Shown: piece after piece, positions 10,001 through 18,531 of the stretch
Layout of the letters: each line of letters opens with the position of its first letter
Position numbering within the stretch: position 1 is the first letter of the stretch
NCBI RefSeq assembly: GCF_017310545.1
Contig: NZ_CP066203.1
Location: forward strand, 1,178,001 to 1,242,000
DNA from: Methylacidimicrobium sp. B4
GTDB taxonomy: Bacteria > Verrucomicrobiota > Verrucomicrobiia > Methylacidiphilales > Methylacidiphilaceae
DNA: 64,000 nucleotides
Direction: 5' to 3'
Notes under the pieces: generated by a model
The model's input: the letters and a program-made list of their open reading frames with translations, nothing else
Told to the model about the DNA's origin: nothing
Database searches by the model: none
Made by a program: the position numbers and the translations under genes

Positions 10001-10295
10001 AGACCCCACCGTAGACCGCGGGGGCTGTGGTCGCATAGAGGAGCGGTTTTCCTGGAACCACCCACTCGGGACTCGCCGTGTACGGGACCAGATGACCTTC
10101 CGGACGTCGGCAGCTCGCCAAGCCGATCCCTCCGAGGGCGAATGAAGCCCCCATGACGCGCAGGAAGCTCCGGCGGCTGATCGACTCCCAGGCAAAATCG
10201 CGGGACGGCTCAGCAGCCTCCAAGGAGGATGCCGCCTCTCCGGAAGAAAAGGCATCGCTCCCCGCAGTCCTTGGCCTCGTCTTCTTGGGTTCCAT
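7041..10295 (-). CDS. actB: alternative complex III Fe-S/molybdopterin-like subunit ActB
   Basis: A 1084-residue periplasmic subunit with a twin-arginine signal (SRRSFLRVMGAS, about residues 40-51). The large N-terminal part is of the molybdopterin-oxidoreductase fold, known in ActB not to bind the cofactor. The C-terminal part is a ferredoxin-like domain with four cysteine clusters: CVGCNACVIAC, CQQCENAPCEAVCP, CIGTRACAANCP and CTFC...ACQEACP. These clusters should carry electrons from quinol to the cytochromes. The ATG at 10295 has GGAGGGG eight bases upstream; an in-frame TTG at 10319 is less likely. It lies directly after actA. Confidence 0.94.
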   Translation of the reverse strand: MEPKKTRPRTAGSDAFSSGEAASSLEAAEPSRDFAWESISRRSFLRVMGASFALGGIGLASCRRPEGHLVPYTASPEWVVPGKPLLYATTAPAVYGGVSLFVTTYEGRPTHLEANRIISDAGLTPQLQASILDLYDPDRAVGFLENGYPATRQRFVELLGKSIGSWRETKGAGLAVVVEPTVSPTLAGLREEFRKRYPEAILCTYSPLGNRDRFAATRQLFGERLTLLPRWAEADVILSIGCDFASGDQEGPWAVRGIAARRRLLNPGDGMSRIYAVEERLTSTGAIADHRLALRAGDQAAFLALVARELAAAGLAQLDPFGRVVAEDWGEPVRKWAKAVAQDLFRAKRPLIVMGRDFPAPAALLALTMNLAFEKRSALDLIPALEDEAESLESLAEQIRKEDVRALLILGANPAYTAPVDLDWLRLQRSVPQVIHLGLLADETAQASHWHAPMAHYLESWGDAFGPDGTYLSAQPMILPLFGALSEIEVLAALCGETDALAVPEEANPMQLSQPPLAGGPPLLPLPIAARRVQESFVRLCRVEEKDRTEAWRRCLHDGFWPGSAPSPLSPEPRWDQAEPVVAKDLARRPAAHGLELSFYPCTKIGDGRQANNGWLQELPDFITKLTWDNAVLLGPQTARKLGLSSSGGDSRQAELLLLESGGRRLEAAALVVPGHAENALSLALGYGRSFGGRVAQGHGFNAYLLRSRETLRYASGVSAIRSGRSYPIAQSQIHGDPGNRGLVREGSLAEYRAVPDFAKREDGEARSVPEVSIYPNPYGAKQPGPAYTEGVSKGAYQWGMVIDLGSCVGCNACVIACQSENNVPIVGKGQVIRGRIMQWIRIDRYFLGTEADLRTMPEPMLCQQCENAPCEAVCPVNATVHSEEGLNVMAYNRCIGTRACAANCPYKVRRFNFFDFNKRDVLKTKKIGPWSVGNLYLGPFGALGSPLTIQMQRNPNVTVRMRGVMEKCTFCVQRVEEAKIATLVRARDGVPQPIPRDSVRTACQEACPAGAIVFGDLADPESQVSRWKADSRAYRVLEFLNVRPRVSYLARVRNPNPDLGAGEDRPSAREPEGPIGDTSRRAG

Positions 10296-10320
10296 CAACT
10301 CATCCCCTCCTTCGCGCAAC

Positions 10321-10974
10321 CTACCGGTGACAGGCAGAGCAGTTGTCGGAGGGCTGAATTTTCTCCTGCTCGACCAGATGCTTGCCCATCTCGACCTGCG
10401 ATTGCCCGCTCGGGAGCTGCCATCCTAGATCAAAAACCTTCTCCTGCGGCCGGACGAAATACTCCGGATTCCGATGACAATCCAAGCACCAGCTCATGCT
10501 CAGGGGGGTCTTGTGATAAATGGTCTTCATCTGGTTCACCTCCCCATGGCAGCTGAAGCAGCTCACCCCCCGGTTCACGTGGGCGGAGTGGTCGAAGTAG
10601 ACGTAATCCGGCAATTGATAGACCCGAGTCCATCGCACCGGCTCTCCACTCTCCCAGCTCTCGCGCAATGCGGCCAGCTTCGGGCTGTCGGCTTTGACCA
10701 TCCGGTGGCAGGACATGCAGGTTTGGGTCGTCGGCACGTTGGAAAATCCGCTCTTCTCCACGAAGCTATGGCAGAAGCGGCAGTCGAGCCCAAGGCCCGT
10801 TACATGCAGGGAATGATCGAAGGGAATCGGCTGCTTGGGCATGTAGCCGACTCGCGTGTATTTCGGCGTGAAGTAGTAGGCGATCCCAGCGACCGTCAGG
10901 GCGGCGATGATGAGAATTCCAACTACGATCTTCCGGGGAAGCTCATTGGCCGCTTTCCCGAAAAGATTCGCCAT
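10321..10974 (-). CDS. actA: alternative complex III pentaheme cytochrome c ActA
   Basis: A 217-residue cytochrome with one N-terminal membrane helix (about residues 14-33) and five heme motifs: CRFCH, CMSCH, CFSCH, CLDCH and CSACH, the last at the C-terminus. Spacing and order fit ActA. It begins the operon actA-actB-actCD-actE-actF. The 180 bases upstream should hold the operon promoter, but no convincing -35/-10 pair was seen. No strong ribosome site precedes the ATG. Confidence 0.93.
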   Translation of the reverse strand: MANLFGKAANELPRKIVVGILIIAALTVAGIAYYFTPKYTRVGYMPKQPIPFDHSLHVTGLGLDCRFCHSFVEKSGFSNVPTTQTCMSCHRMVKADSPKLAALRESWESGEPVRWTRVYQLPDYVYFDHSAHVNRGVSCFSCHGEVNQMKTIYHKTPLSMSWCLDCHRNPEYFVRPQEKVFDLGWQLPSGQSQVEMGKHLVEQEKIQPSDNCSACHR

Positions 10975-11156
10975 TCGTTACACCCCGGCCCCTGCGATTC
11001 TGCGAGAAAGACCCTCCCGTCCAGGAAGCTCCCGTCGCCTGGAACCTCCTCCCGCAGTGAAAAACCGGCTAACACAGCGGCTGCTAGGCAACAAGCCTTT
11101 TGGCGGGGAAGATAGCGAAAACCCGAGCATGCTCGATGACATTTCCCTCTTTCCCG

Positions 11157-11228
11157 TGGCAGGGGAGAGAATCGAACTCTCGACCAAGGGCTTATGAAAC
11201 CCCTGCTCTGCCGCTGAGCTACCCTGCC
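11157..11228 (-). tRNA. tRNA-Met (anticodon CAT)
   Basis: The minus strand folds into a complete cloverleaf: 7-bp acceptor GGCAGGG/CCCTGCC, D arm GCTC...GAGC, anticodon loop TTCATAA and T arm GAGAG-TTCGATT-CTCTC. The CAT anticodon means elongator Met, although a lysidine-type Ile(CAT) cannot be ruled out by eye. The 3' CCA is not encoded. Confidence 0.93.
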
Positions 11229-11370
11229 GGACGGATCTTGACGCGACCTCTACCTCCCACGTCCCGCGACAAGCGGAGGCCTCTCCCGGCGCAACCGAAT
11301 TACCGCTATTCTTTTTGGCGCTGGGGGAAGGTCAACACAAATTCCGGAATCCATGAGGCGGAGAAAGAAC

Positions 11371-11398
11371 TTTGCCTTTGGCCGAATCTCTCTACAAT
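11371..11398 (+). promoter_or_regulatory. probable promoter of tRNA-Pro
   Basis: TTTGCC (11371-11376) and TACAAT (11393-11398) are separated by 16 bases, and TACAAT matches the -10 consensus at five of six positions. Transcription would begin about 7-8 bases before the tRNA-Pro gene, as expected for a tRNA. Confidence 0.5.
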
Positions 11399-11412
11399 GG
11401 CTCTCAGCTTGG

Positions 11413-11486
11413 CGGGCTGTGGCGCAGTCTGGTAGCGCGCTTGGTTCGGGACCAAGAGGTCCAGGGTTCAAATCCCTGCAGCCCGA
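11413..11486 (+). tRNA. tRNA-Pro (anticodon CGG)
   Basis: The cloverleaf is intact: acceptor CGGGCTG/CAGCCCG, anticodon stem CTTGG/CCAAG with loop TTCGGGA, T arm CAGGG-TTCAAAT-CCCTG and discriminator A. The 3' CCA is not encoded. The YfiH-family gene begins 12 bases downstream, so both may share the tRNA promoter. Confidence 0.95.
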
Positions 11487-11497
11487 GTGGACCCTGT

Positions 11498-12184
11498 ATG
11501 GCTACGACATCGTCAGCCACCCCGCTCGATTCTATCGCGTCGGCTCACACAGAATCGCGGAAGCAGGCGACCTCCGGCGTCCGGTCGTCATGGGAATTTT
11601 TTCCTGCCCTTACCGCAGCGAAGGTTCCCCACGGCTTTTCCCTTCGAACCGGCGGGATCGACCATCCCCCTCCGATTCGCGACCTCGGCATCGACCCCGA
11701 CCGCCTGATCGGAGCCGAGCAGCCCCACGGCAATGAGATCGCTTTCGTCGAAAACGCCTCGCGTCGGTTCTATCCGGGCGTCGATGGTCTTCTCACCCAA
11801 TGCCCAGGAGTTGCGCTCAAGATCCGGATCGCGGACTGCGCCGCCGTCTATCTCTTCGATCCGGAGATTCCGGCCCTCGGCCTCGTCCACTCCGGACGGA
11901 GGGGGAGTGAAGCAGGGATCGTTACCAAGGCGATCGAGGGGTTCCGAAATCGCTGGGGCTCCCCGGCCGAACGCCTGATGATCCAAATCAGCCCCTGCAT
12001 CCGTCCGCCCCACTACGAAGTCGATTTTGCGCGGCAGATCCGGGAGCAGGCTCTGGACATGGGAGTTCGCTCTCTCTTCGACTGCGAAACCTGCACGGCC
12101 TGCCACCTCGACCGCTATTTTTCCTATCGGGCAGAGAAGGGGAAGACCGGGAGAATGTGGGCGGTCGCCATGCTGCCGGTTTGA
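11498..12184 (+). CDS. YfiH/DUF152-family purine nucleoside phosphorylase (polyphenol-oxidase-like)
   Basis: A 228-residue protein of the YfiH/laccase-domain family. Tested members phosphorolyse or deaminate purine nucleosides; in some bacteria they affect peptidoglycan editing. The metal-binding triad is visible: His77 in QPHGNE, Cys114 in IADCAA and His131 in LVHSGRRG. The family's usual WRG here reads RRG. The ATG at 11498 is the only start in frame that includes the whole domain. It is 12 bases after tRNA-Pro and has no clear ribosome site. Confidence 0.82.
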   Translation: MATTSSATPLDSIASAHTESRKQATSGVRSSWEFFPALTAAKVPHGFSLRTGGIDHPPPIRDLGIDPDRLIGAEQPHGNEIAFVENASRRFYPGVDGLLTQCPGVALKIRIADCAAVYLFDPEIPALGLVHSGRRGSEAGIVTKAIEGFRNRWGSPAERLMIQISPCIRPPHYEVDFARQIREQALDMGVRSLFDCETCTACHLDRYFSYRAEKGKTGRMWAVAMLPV

Positions 12185-12246
12185 GCTTGCCTGGACCCCC
12201 TTCGGCGCGAGCGATCGTTCGAAGAGTTCGCCGACCCCACCCACAA

Positions 12247-12609
12247 TCAAAGAATGCCTTGGCGGCGCATCTCGGAAGCGATCTGGTCCGCTTCCCGTTT
12301 GCGCTCGCCGTTCTTCTTGGCCTTCCAAGCCTCGTAGGATCTCCCATCGGCCGCATCGGCTCCGCTCAGCACGATCTCCTCGATCTCCCGATAGGGAATG
12401 CTCACGGAGCCAGAGCCTTCGGAGAGCATCAACTGGACGAAGGCTTCCGTCCCCTCACCCACACGGTTGAAAAGATAGCCCGTCAGGGTCCTGCCCCCGG
12501 AAAGGTGCAGGGTGATGTCTCCACGGTAATGAAAGGCCATCTCGATCTGGTCCACCAGCTTCCCAATCGCTGGCGCCTCGCCCCGGGAGCGGATCGAACG
12601 TTCTTCCAT
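12247..12609 (-). CDS. conserved hypothetical protein downstream of hpnH
   Basis: A 120-residue soluble protein I cannot assign. An N-terminal beta-rich segment (FHYRGDITLHLSGG, GYLFNR, then SIPYREIEEIVLSG) looks like a small SH3- or PRC-like barrel. It is followed by a charged C-terminal helix (YEAWKAKKNGERKREAD). No signal peptide or membrane helix is seen. It starts 26 bases after hpnH on the same strand, so co-expression with hopanoid synthesis is likely; a functional link is inference. Confidence 0.7.
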   Translation of the reverse strand: MEERSIRSRGEAPAIGKLVDQIEMAFHYRGDITLHLSGGRTLTGYLFNRVGEGTEAFVQLMLSEGSGSVSIPYREIEEIVLSGADAADGRSYEAWKAKKNGERKREADQIASEMRRQGIL

Positions 12610-12635
12610 GATGCCGGCCTCCCTGCTCCCGCTTC

Positions 12636-13721
12636 CTAGACCGCTACCGTTTCCTGCCGCTTCCCCGGGTGGCGCGGGGGCGTTTGGTCGATGCCCGACG
12701 ACGGTGGGGATGCTCCATCGCCCAGGCTTGCACGAATCGTGCGGAGCAGCCCGGCAAAGGAACCGAAGGTGTCATTGACGGCACTCGGCTCGTATCCGGA
12801 ATGGACCATGCAATCGGCACAGCGAGGATTCCCGCTGCGCCAGCCATAGTCTTCCCAGCGGGTCGTCTGCATGAGCTCCTGGAAGCTCCTTGCGTATCCC
12901 TCCTGGAGAAGATAGCAAGGGCGCTGCCAGCCGAAGATGTTGTAGGTCGGGTTGCCCCAGGGAGTGCAATCGTACTCGATCTTTCCTTGAAGGAACTCGA
13001 GGAAGAGCGGGGAGAGATTGAACTTCCAGCTTTTCTTTCGCTCTCGGAAGACCTCGCGGAAAAGCACCCGCGTCTTCTCCCTCTTCAGGAAGTGCGCTTG
13101 GTCGGGAGCCTTCTCGTAGCTGTACCCCGGGGAGAACATGATCCCCTCGATCCCCAGCTTCATCGCTTCGTCGAAGAACTTGCGAATCCTCTCGGGGTCC
13201 GCCCCGTCGAAAAACGTCGAGTTAACGGTTACGCGAAAGCCGCGACGAACCGCTTCCTGAATCCCCGCGACCGCGGTCTTGTAGACGCCGTCCCGACAAA
13301 CTGACTCATCATGATCTTCTTCGAGGCCGTCAAGATGGACGCTGAAGGTCAGATACTGCGACGGGCGAAAGAGATCGATCTTCTTTTTCAGCAGGAGTGC
13401 ATTGGTGCAGAGATAGATGTACTTCTTGCGCGCAATCAGGCCTTCTACGATGCGATCGATCTCCGGATGAATCAGCGGCTCGCCCCCGGGGATGCTGACG
13501 ATGGGAGCGCCGCACTCCTCCACAGCCGCCCAGCACTGTTCGGGCGTCAGCCGTCGGTTCAGGATGTGATCCGGATATTGGACCTTGCCGCATCCCGCAC
13601 AGGCGAGATTGCAGCGAAAGAGGGGTTCCAACATGAGGACCAGGGGGTATCTCTTCCGGCCTGTGAATCTCTGTTTGAGAATATAGGAAGAAACCGTCCA
13701 AATTTGCGAGAGCGGCACCAT
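12636..13721 (-). CDS. hpnH: hopanoid biosynthesis radical SAM protein HpnH
   Basis: A 361-residue radical SAM enzyme with the cluster motif CNLACAGC (Cys37, Cys41, Cys44) and a SAM-site GGEPL. The N-terminal start (VPLSQ, YILKQR, FTGRKRYPLVLMLEP) is typical of HpnH. A C-terminal cysteine group (CADCMVHSGYEPSA) is also present. HpnH joins adenosine to a hopene-type triterpene, the first step to bacteriohopanetetrol side chains. Other hopanoid genes, such as squalene-hopene cyclase, are not in this window. It lies downstream of tatA and the MEP-pathway genes dxr and ispG. Confidence 0.93.
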   Translation of the reverse strand: MVPLSQIWTVSSYILKQRFTGRKRYPLVLMLEPLFRCNLACAGCGKVQYPDHILNRRLTPEQCWAAVEECGAPIVSIPGGEPLIHPEIDRIVEGLIARKKYIYLCTNALLLKKKIDLFRPSQYLTFSVHLDGLEEDHDESVCRDGVYKTAVAGIQEAVRRGFRVTVNSTFFDGADPERIRKFFDEAMKLGIEGIMFSPGYSYEKAPDQAHFLKREKTRVLFREVFRERKKSWKFNLSPLFLEFLQGKIEYDCTPWGNPTYNIFGWQRPCYLLQEGYARSFQELMQTTRWEDYGWRSGNPRCADCMVHSGYEPSAVNDTFGSFAGLLRTIRASLGDGASPPSSGIDQTPPRHPGKRQETVAV

Positions 13722-13775
13722 AAGGTTTCCAGGGTACGACGAGACAGCGGACTGTCAATCCTCGAAACGGCACAC

Positions 13776-14069
13776 TCAGGAGGATTTCTCTCCCCCCCGG
13801 GGGACCGCCCCGTCAGGGGACGCCATGGGCGCAGAAGGAGCAGGAGAGGACTGAGCCGTGGATGCGGAGGAGGTGCCGACCTCAGGTTCTCGCAAGGAAT
13901 GGTGCATCTCCCGTTCGAAGTCCTCCCGGGCCTTGTGGAACTCGCCCAGGGCCTTGCCAACGCCTCGTGCCAGCTCGGGAAGCTTTTTCGCGCCGAAGAG
14001 AAGGAAGACGACGACGAAGATCCAAAACCACTCTGAACCCGACGGCAAGCCGAATGCCAACCAGAGCAT
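13776..14069 (-). CDS. tatA: Sec-independent translocase protein TatA/TatE family
   Basis: A 97-residue protein with a short N-terminal membrane helix, the hinge FGAKKLPELARGVGKALGEF, an amphipathic helix and a disordered Ser/Pro-rich tail, all standard for TatA. It forms the pore for folded exported proteins such as the twin-arginine ActB encoded in this window. No tatB or tatC lies alongside. Confidence 0.93.
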   Translation of the reverse strand: MLWLAFGLPSGSEWFWIFVVVFLLFGAKKLPELARGVGKALGEFHKAREDFEREMHHSLREPEVGTSSASTAQSSPAPSAPMASPDGAVPRGGEKSS

Positions 14070-14168
14070 ATTCGACTCTACTCTCTTCCCGGATTTATGC
14101 CAACTCCGATCCGCCTCCCGCCAGGGCGGGAGCGGCTTTCCCTTGCCTGCTAGAAAAGGCGAAGGACA

Positions 14169-15929
14169 TCAAGACGAAGGCGGCTCTACCCATTTCCCTT
14201 CCCCGGCAATGAGCGAGATCAAGGAGTCGACCGCCTGCTCCTGCGGGATATTGAACCGGACCGCCTTCTTCCCGACGTAGAGATTGACCTTGCCCGGAGC
14301 CCCGCCGACGTAGCCGAAGTCGGCGTCGGCCATCTCCCCGGGACCATTGACGATGCAGCCCATTACCGCAATCTTGACCCCTTTGAGATGCCCGGTCGCC
14401 TTCCGGATCCGCGCCGTAGTTTCCTGCAAATGGAAGAGAGTCCTCCCGCACGAGGGGCAGGCCACGAAGTCGGCTTTGAAGCTCCGGTTGCCGGTCGCTT
14501 GCAGAATGTTGTACGAAAGCTCGAGCGCCTTCCGCGGATCGGCTTCTCCCCGCAAGAGGATCGCGTCCCCAATACCGTCACAGAGAAGGGCTCCGAGCTG
14601 GAGGGCGCTGTTGAGCAGAGATCGCAGCGGATCTCCCTCCTCCCCCGGGAAGAAGGTGTCCTTGAGCAGAATCGGGTGGTGCGCCGGGATCCGCGCAGCG
14701 AGCATCCGAAAGGCATAGAGTGGAGGATAAGGACAGCCATCCCGGATGGTAACCAATCGAGGGGGTCCGCCCCCCAATGCCGTCAGTGCCGCCGAATCCT
14801 CTGGGTCCACCTCCTCGACGAGGCGCGGCTGGTAGCCGAGCTCCGGAACGATTTCGGTTCCCGCGGACGCCGCCTCCAACGCCGCAAGGTTCTCCTCGAG
14901 AACGGCGACGCGCACCGGCTCCCCTCCGCCAACCGTGGGATTCCGGTCCCAACGGTGTGACTCCCGGCGCTGAAAGGAAAACGGGTCGAACGGAGGGACG
15001 ATTCGGTCCCGCGGTCGCGGAGCGGTGGCGAACTGCTCGACCAGCGAGCGCAACGCCTTGGCCACGGGAATCTCCCGCACGCTATCCTCCGTCAAGGAGA
15101 CGCGGATCGTATCGCCGATTCCATCCGCCAAGAGGGCGCCGATACCCACAGCACTCTTGACCCTTCCGTCTTCTCCGTCTCCCGCCTCCGTCACTCCGAG
15201 GTGAACCGGATAGTTCCAATCAGGACCAAGCTCCTGGAGAGTGGCCACCAGCCGCCGATAGGCCGAGATCATGATCCGGGGATTGGAAGCCTTCATCGAG
15301 AAGACGATCCGGTGAAAGCCCGCCTTCCGGCAGATGCGCGCATACTCGAGGGCGCTCTCGACCATCCCCAGCGGGGTGTCCCCGTACCGATTGAGGATGC
15401 GGTCGGAGAGGCTGCCATGATTGGTTCCGATCCGCAGGGCGATCCCCCGTCGCAGACAGAGCTCCACGAGCGGAAGGAAGGAGTCCTCCAGCTGCTCGAC
15501 GGCGGATGCGTACTCGGCATCGGTATAGCTTCGAACCACGAACTTCTTCCGGTCCGCATAGTTGCCGGGATTGATCCGGACCTTATCCACCCACTGCGCA
15601 GCCTCCATGGCCGCCTCGGGCTTGAAATGGATGTCCGCGACCAGCGGGACCGGGCAACTGCGTCTTCGAAGCTCTTCCCGGATGGCCCGAAGGTTTGCGG
15701 CGTCCTTGACCGTAGGAGCGGTGATGCGCACAAGCTCGCAGCCGGCCTCGACCAAGTCGAGAGCTTCCCGCACGCACGCTTCGGTATTCAGGGTGTCGGA
15801 GGTCAGCATCGACTGAAGGACGACGGGGGATCCGCCTCCGATCGTAACCGGGCCGACGGGTACCTCCCGCGAGCTGCGCTTGATGTACCGGGAAGGGTCG
15901 GGAACGAAGGGGGAAGCGCTGTGTGTCAT
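14169..15929 (-). CDS. ispG: 4-hydroxy-3-methylbut-2-enyl diphosphate synthase, long three-domain form
   Basis: IspG converts MEcPP to HMBPP in the MEP isoprenoid pathway using a [4Fe-4S] cluster. The 586-residue length is well above the ~370 residues of the E. coli type, because of an extra domain between the TIM barrel and the cluster domain, as in plant, Chlamydia and Bacteroidetes enzymes. The cluster residues are in CPSCGRT and MGCIVNGPGE, the latter with the conserved Glu. The ATG at 15929 follows the rseP stop by two bases; no strong ribosome site is seen, so coupling is likely. Confidence 0.94.
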   Translation of the reverse strand: MTHSASPFVPDPSRYIKRSSREVPVGPVTIGGGSPVVLQSMLTSDTLNTEACVREALDLVEAGCELVRITAPTVKDAANLRAIREELRRRSCPVPLVADIHFKPEAAMEAAQWVDKVRINPGNYADRKKFVVRSYTDAEYASAVEQLEDSFLPLVELCLRRGIALRIGTNHGSLSDRILNRYGDTPLGMVESALEYARICRKAGFHRIVFSMKASNPRIMISAYRRLVATLQELGPDWNYPVHLGVTEAGDGEDGRVKSAVGIGALLADGIGDTIRVSLTEDSVREIPVAKALRSLVEQFATAPRPRDRIVPPFDPFSFQRRESHRWDRNPTVGGGEPVRVAVLEENLAALEAASAGTEIVPELGYQPRLVEEVDPEDSAALTALGGGPPRLVTIRDGCPYPPLYAFRMLAARIPAHHPILLKDTFFPGEEGDPLRSLLNSALQLGALLCDGIGDAILLRGEADPRKALELSYNILQATGNRSFKADFVACPSCGRTLFHLQETTARIRKATGHLKGVKIAVMGCIVNGPGEMADADFGYVGGAPGKVNLYVGKKAVRFNIPQEQAVDSLISLIAGEGKWVEPPSS

Positions 15930-15931
15930 GG

Positions 15932-17365
15932 CTACTTGGTTTCCGAAGGCGAGGCGGGATGGATCTTCCCTGGGAACTGCATCTCCGGCCCCTTCGAGCC
16001 TCTCCAAGGCAGATCCTGGACATCGAAGAAGGTCACATAGAGGATGAAGCCGACGATCAAGGTCGCAAAGATCACTTGGAGCGCCTCGAGGAGGCGGACG
16101 CTGAGCGGCCTCCCTCGCACCCATTCGGCAAGGGAAAGGAGGATGTGCCCGCCGTCCAGGACCGGAATGGGCAGGAGGTTGAGGAGGGCCACATTGACAT
16201 TGAAGAGCACGCTGAACCAGAGAGCGAGCCTCCAGCCATACGGACTCTGGAAGAGCAGGTAGTACAAGCGCATGATGCCCACGGGGCCGGAAAGATGCTG
16301 CGGCTTGATATCCGAGCGGGGAGAGAGCATGGCTGTCACGGTACTGGTCATCGCCCGCACGCTAAGGAGAATCTGCTCCACGGGATTCGGATGCACGATG
16401 CTCATCGTACCCGCTAAGTCCCACTGAATTCCGATTCTGGGAACAGTCTCCGCCACCGGCACCTCCGGGACGATCTCAACCGCTCGGTTTCGGCCCGCTC
16501 GAGCCACTTCCAGGGAGAGAGGCTTGCCCGGATGCTTCAGAACGTAGTCATTGAGCGCAATCGGCGAGCGGAGGCGTCGACCATCGACGGAGAGGATCTG
16601 ATCGCCCGGCAGCAACCCCGCTTCCGCAGCGGGGCTCTTCGGGAAGACCCGGGCGATCGTCGGAGTCTCTTCGGGCAGGATCAAGATCTGTCGCAATCCC
16701 TTGCGCTGGAGGAAGCCCCGTTCCTCCCGAACGGGGGCAACGGACAACGTGAGCATCTTCCCTTCGCGTTCCACCGTGATGGGGATCTCGCTCTCCTCGC
16801 TTCGGACGATGTTCCAGGTGATCGCACTGTCATCCATCCCCTGAAAGCGGCGAACCGGATGCCCATCCACTTGAAGAATCCGGTCACCAGCCTGAAGCCC
16901 CGCCTTCTCCGCCGGCGAGTCGGGAAAGACATACCCGATTGTCGTTGTCGCCTCGCTCTGGCTGACCGGTCGACCGACCACCCAGACGATGAGCGAGAAG
17001 AGAAAGGCCAGCACGACATTGGCCGCTGGCCCCGCCAGGGCCACGAGAATCTTGTCCCACGGCTTGGCAGGAGGAAGCGGGTCGGTGCCCCCCGCCTGTT
17101 TTCCCTCGAGGAGCTCAGCTCCCGCCATCTGGGGGAGCGCCACGAATCCCCCCGCCGGGATCCAGCCCAAGGCGTAGGTGACCCCGGCCACCTCTTTCTC
17201 CCAGAGAGCCGCCCCAAACCAGATTTGAAAACGCTCCACGTGGATCCCCCGCAGCCGAGCGGCCAGGAAGTGCCCCAATTCGTGGACCACGATCAAGACA
17301 TTGAAGAGAAAGAGGACCTCGAGCAGGGTCCCCGCGAACCGCACGATTTCGCCGAACGGCACCAT
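15932..17365 (-). CDS. rseP: site-2 intramembrane zinc metalloprotease RseP
   Basis: A 477-residue inner-membrane protease with the zinc motif HELGH at residues 28-32 in the first helix, two PDZ-like regions in the middle, and NLLPIPVLDGGH near the C-terminus as the second catalytic motif. It cleaves membrane-bound regulators such as anti-sigma factors and remnant signal peptides. The start at 17365 lies two bases after the dxr stop. The dxr-rseP-ispG order with minimal spacing indicates one transcript. Confidence 0.94.
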   Translation of the reverse strand: MVPFGEIVRFAGTLLEVLFLFNVLIVVHELGHFLAARLRGIHVERFQIWFGAALWEKEVAGVTYALGWIPAGGFVALPQMAGAELLEGKQAGGTDPLPPAKPWDKILVALAGPAANVVLAFLFSLIVWVVGRPVSQSEATTTIGYVFPDSPAEKAGLQAGDRILQVDGHPVRRFQGMDDSAITWNIVRSEESEIPITVEREGKMLTLSVAPVREERGFLQRKGLRQILILPEETPTIARVFPKSPAAEAGLLPGDQILSVDGRRLRSPIALNDYVLKHPGKPLSLEVARAGRNRAVEIVPEVPVAETVPRIGIQWDLAGTMSIVHPNPVEQILLSVRAMTSTVTAMLSPRSDIKPQHLSGPVGIMRLYYLLFQSPYGWRLALWFSVLFNVNVALLNLLPIPVLDGGHILLSLAEWVRGRPLSVRLLEALQVIFATLIVGFILYVTFFDVQDLPWRGSKGPEMQFPGKIHPASPSETK

Positions 17366-17367
17366 GG

Positions 17368-18531
17368 CTAAGGATAGCCCTTCTTGCGGATCCACTCAAC
17401 TGCCGCAATGCGCGCCTCTTGGTCGACCCGCTGCAAGACTTCCAGGTCCCTTGCCTCGACCGGCTTGTGCGCCTCGATCGCCGCTTCCACGCATCGTGCG
17501 ATCGCCGGAAACGGAATCCGCCTCTCCAGAAATGCAGCGACGGCCACCTCGTTGGCGGCGTTGAGCACGCAGGGTGCCGTCCCGCCCGCCTCCCCGGCCC
17601 GACGAGCCAACCGGAGCGCCGGGAAGCGCTCATGATCCGGCTCTTCGAACGAGAGGCGGCCGACGGTCGCCAAATCCAGAAATCGCACGGGGCTCGGGAG
17701 GCGCTCCGGATAGGTAAAGGCATATTGGATCGGCAGGCACATGTCGGATTGGCTCAGCTGCGCGAGCTGGGAGCCGTCCACGAATTCGACCAGGGAGTGA
17801 ACGATGCTCTGCGGATGTACGACGACGTCGATCGCCGAAAAGGGCGCGGAAAAGAGCCAATGCGCCTCGATCATCTCCAGCGCCTTGTTGAACAGGGTCG
17901 CCGAATCGATCGTGATCTTCTTTCCCATCTTCCAGGTCGGATGATCCAAGGCGTCTTCGACCGTGGCCGTCTCGATCCGCCGGGCGTCCCAGGTGCGGAA
18001 GGGCCCGCCCGAGGCGGTCAGGACGATCCGCCGCAGATGGGCGGCCGGAGCCTCCCCGAGGCATTGAAAGACCGCGTTGTGCTCGCTGTCGACGGGCAAG
18101 ATCGCGATCTTCCGCGCCCGGGCCTCCGCCATGACGATCTCCCCGGCCATCACAAGGACTTCCTTGCTGGCCAAGGCCAAGCTCTTTCCCGTTCGAATTG
18201 CGGCCAGAGAGGGACCGAGCCCCGCGGTCCCTACGATCGCCACGAGCACCATCTCCGCCTCTGTCTCGGCTACCAGCTCGGATAGCCCGACCGCACCGTG
18301 GTAGATTCTGGTCTTCGCGGGGAAGCCCTGGCGCCAGGCGTTGCCCGCTGGCGGGCTATGGAGCCCGACCGCTCTGGGACGAAACTCATCGGCCTGCGCC
18401 CGCAACTCGTCAAGCTGCCTTCCGGCAGCCAAGCCGACCACCTCGAGTCGTTCGGAGAGTTGCCGGACGACCGTGAGCGCACTCCGCCCGATCGAGCCCG
18501 TCGAGCCGAGGATCAGGACGCGCTTTTTCAT
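17368..18531 (-). CDS. dxr: 1-deoxy-D-xylulose 5-phosphate reductoisomerase
   Basis: Dxr makes 2-C-methyl-D-erythritol 4-phosphate, the committed step of the MEP pathway. The 387-residue protein has the NADPH motif [10 protein letters not shown] near the N-terminus, then [19 protein letters not shown], and the metal/substrate region around [15 protein letters not shown] and [12 protein letters not shown]. The ATG at 18529-18531 overlaps the rplT stop (ATGA), so it is translationally coupled to ribosomal protein L20. Confidence 0.95.
   Translation of the reverse strand: MKKRVLILGSTGSIGRSALTVVRQLSERLEVVGLAAGRQLDELRAQADEFRPRAVGLHSPPAGNAWRQGFPAKTRIYHGAVGLSELVAETEAEMVLVAIVGTAGLGPSLAAIRTGKSLALASKEVLVMAGEIVMAEARARKIAILPVDSEHNAVFQCLGEAPAAHLRRIVLTASGGPFRTWDARRIETATVEDALDHPTWKMGKKITIDSATLFNKALEMIEAHWLFSAPFSAIDVVVHPQSIVHSLVEFVDGSQLAQLSQSDMCLPIQYAFTYPERLPSPVRFLDLATVGRLSFEEPDHERFPALRLARRAGEAGGTAPCVLNAANEVAVAAFLERRIPFPAIARCVEAAIEAHKPVEARDLEVLQRVDQEARIAAVEWIRKKGYP

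Noticed and set aside
11229-11412. Possible promoter for tRNA-Met on the minus strand (TTGACC near 11333 with AGAATA 17 bases on)
   Set aside because: The -10 is weak and lies about 70 bases before the tRNA, so the assignment is not firm.
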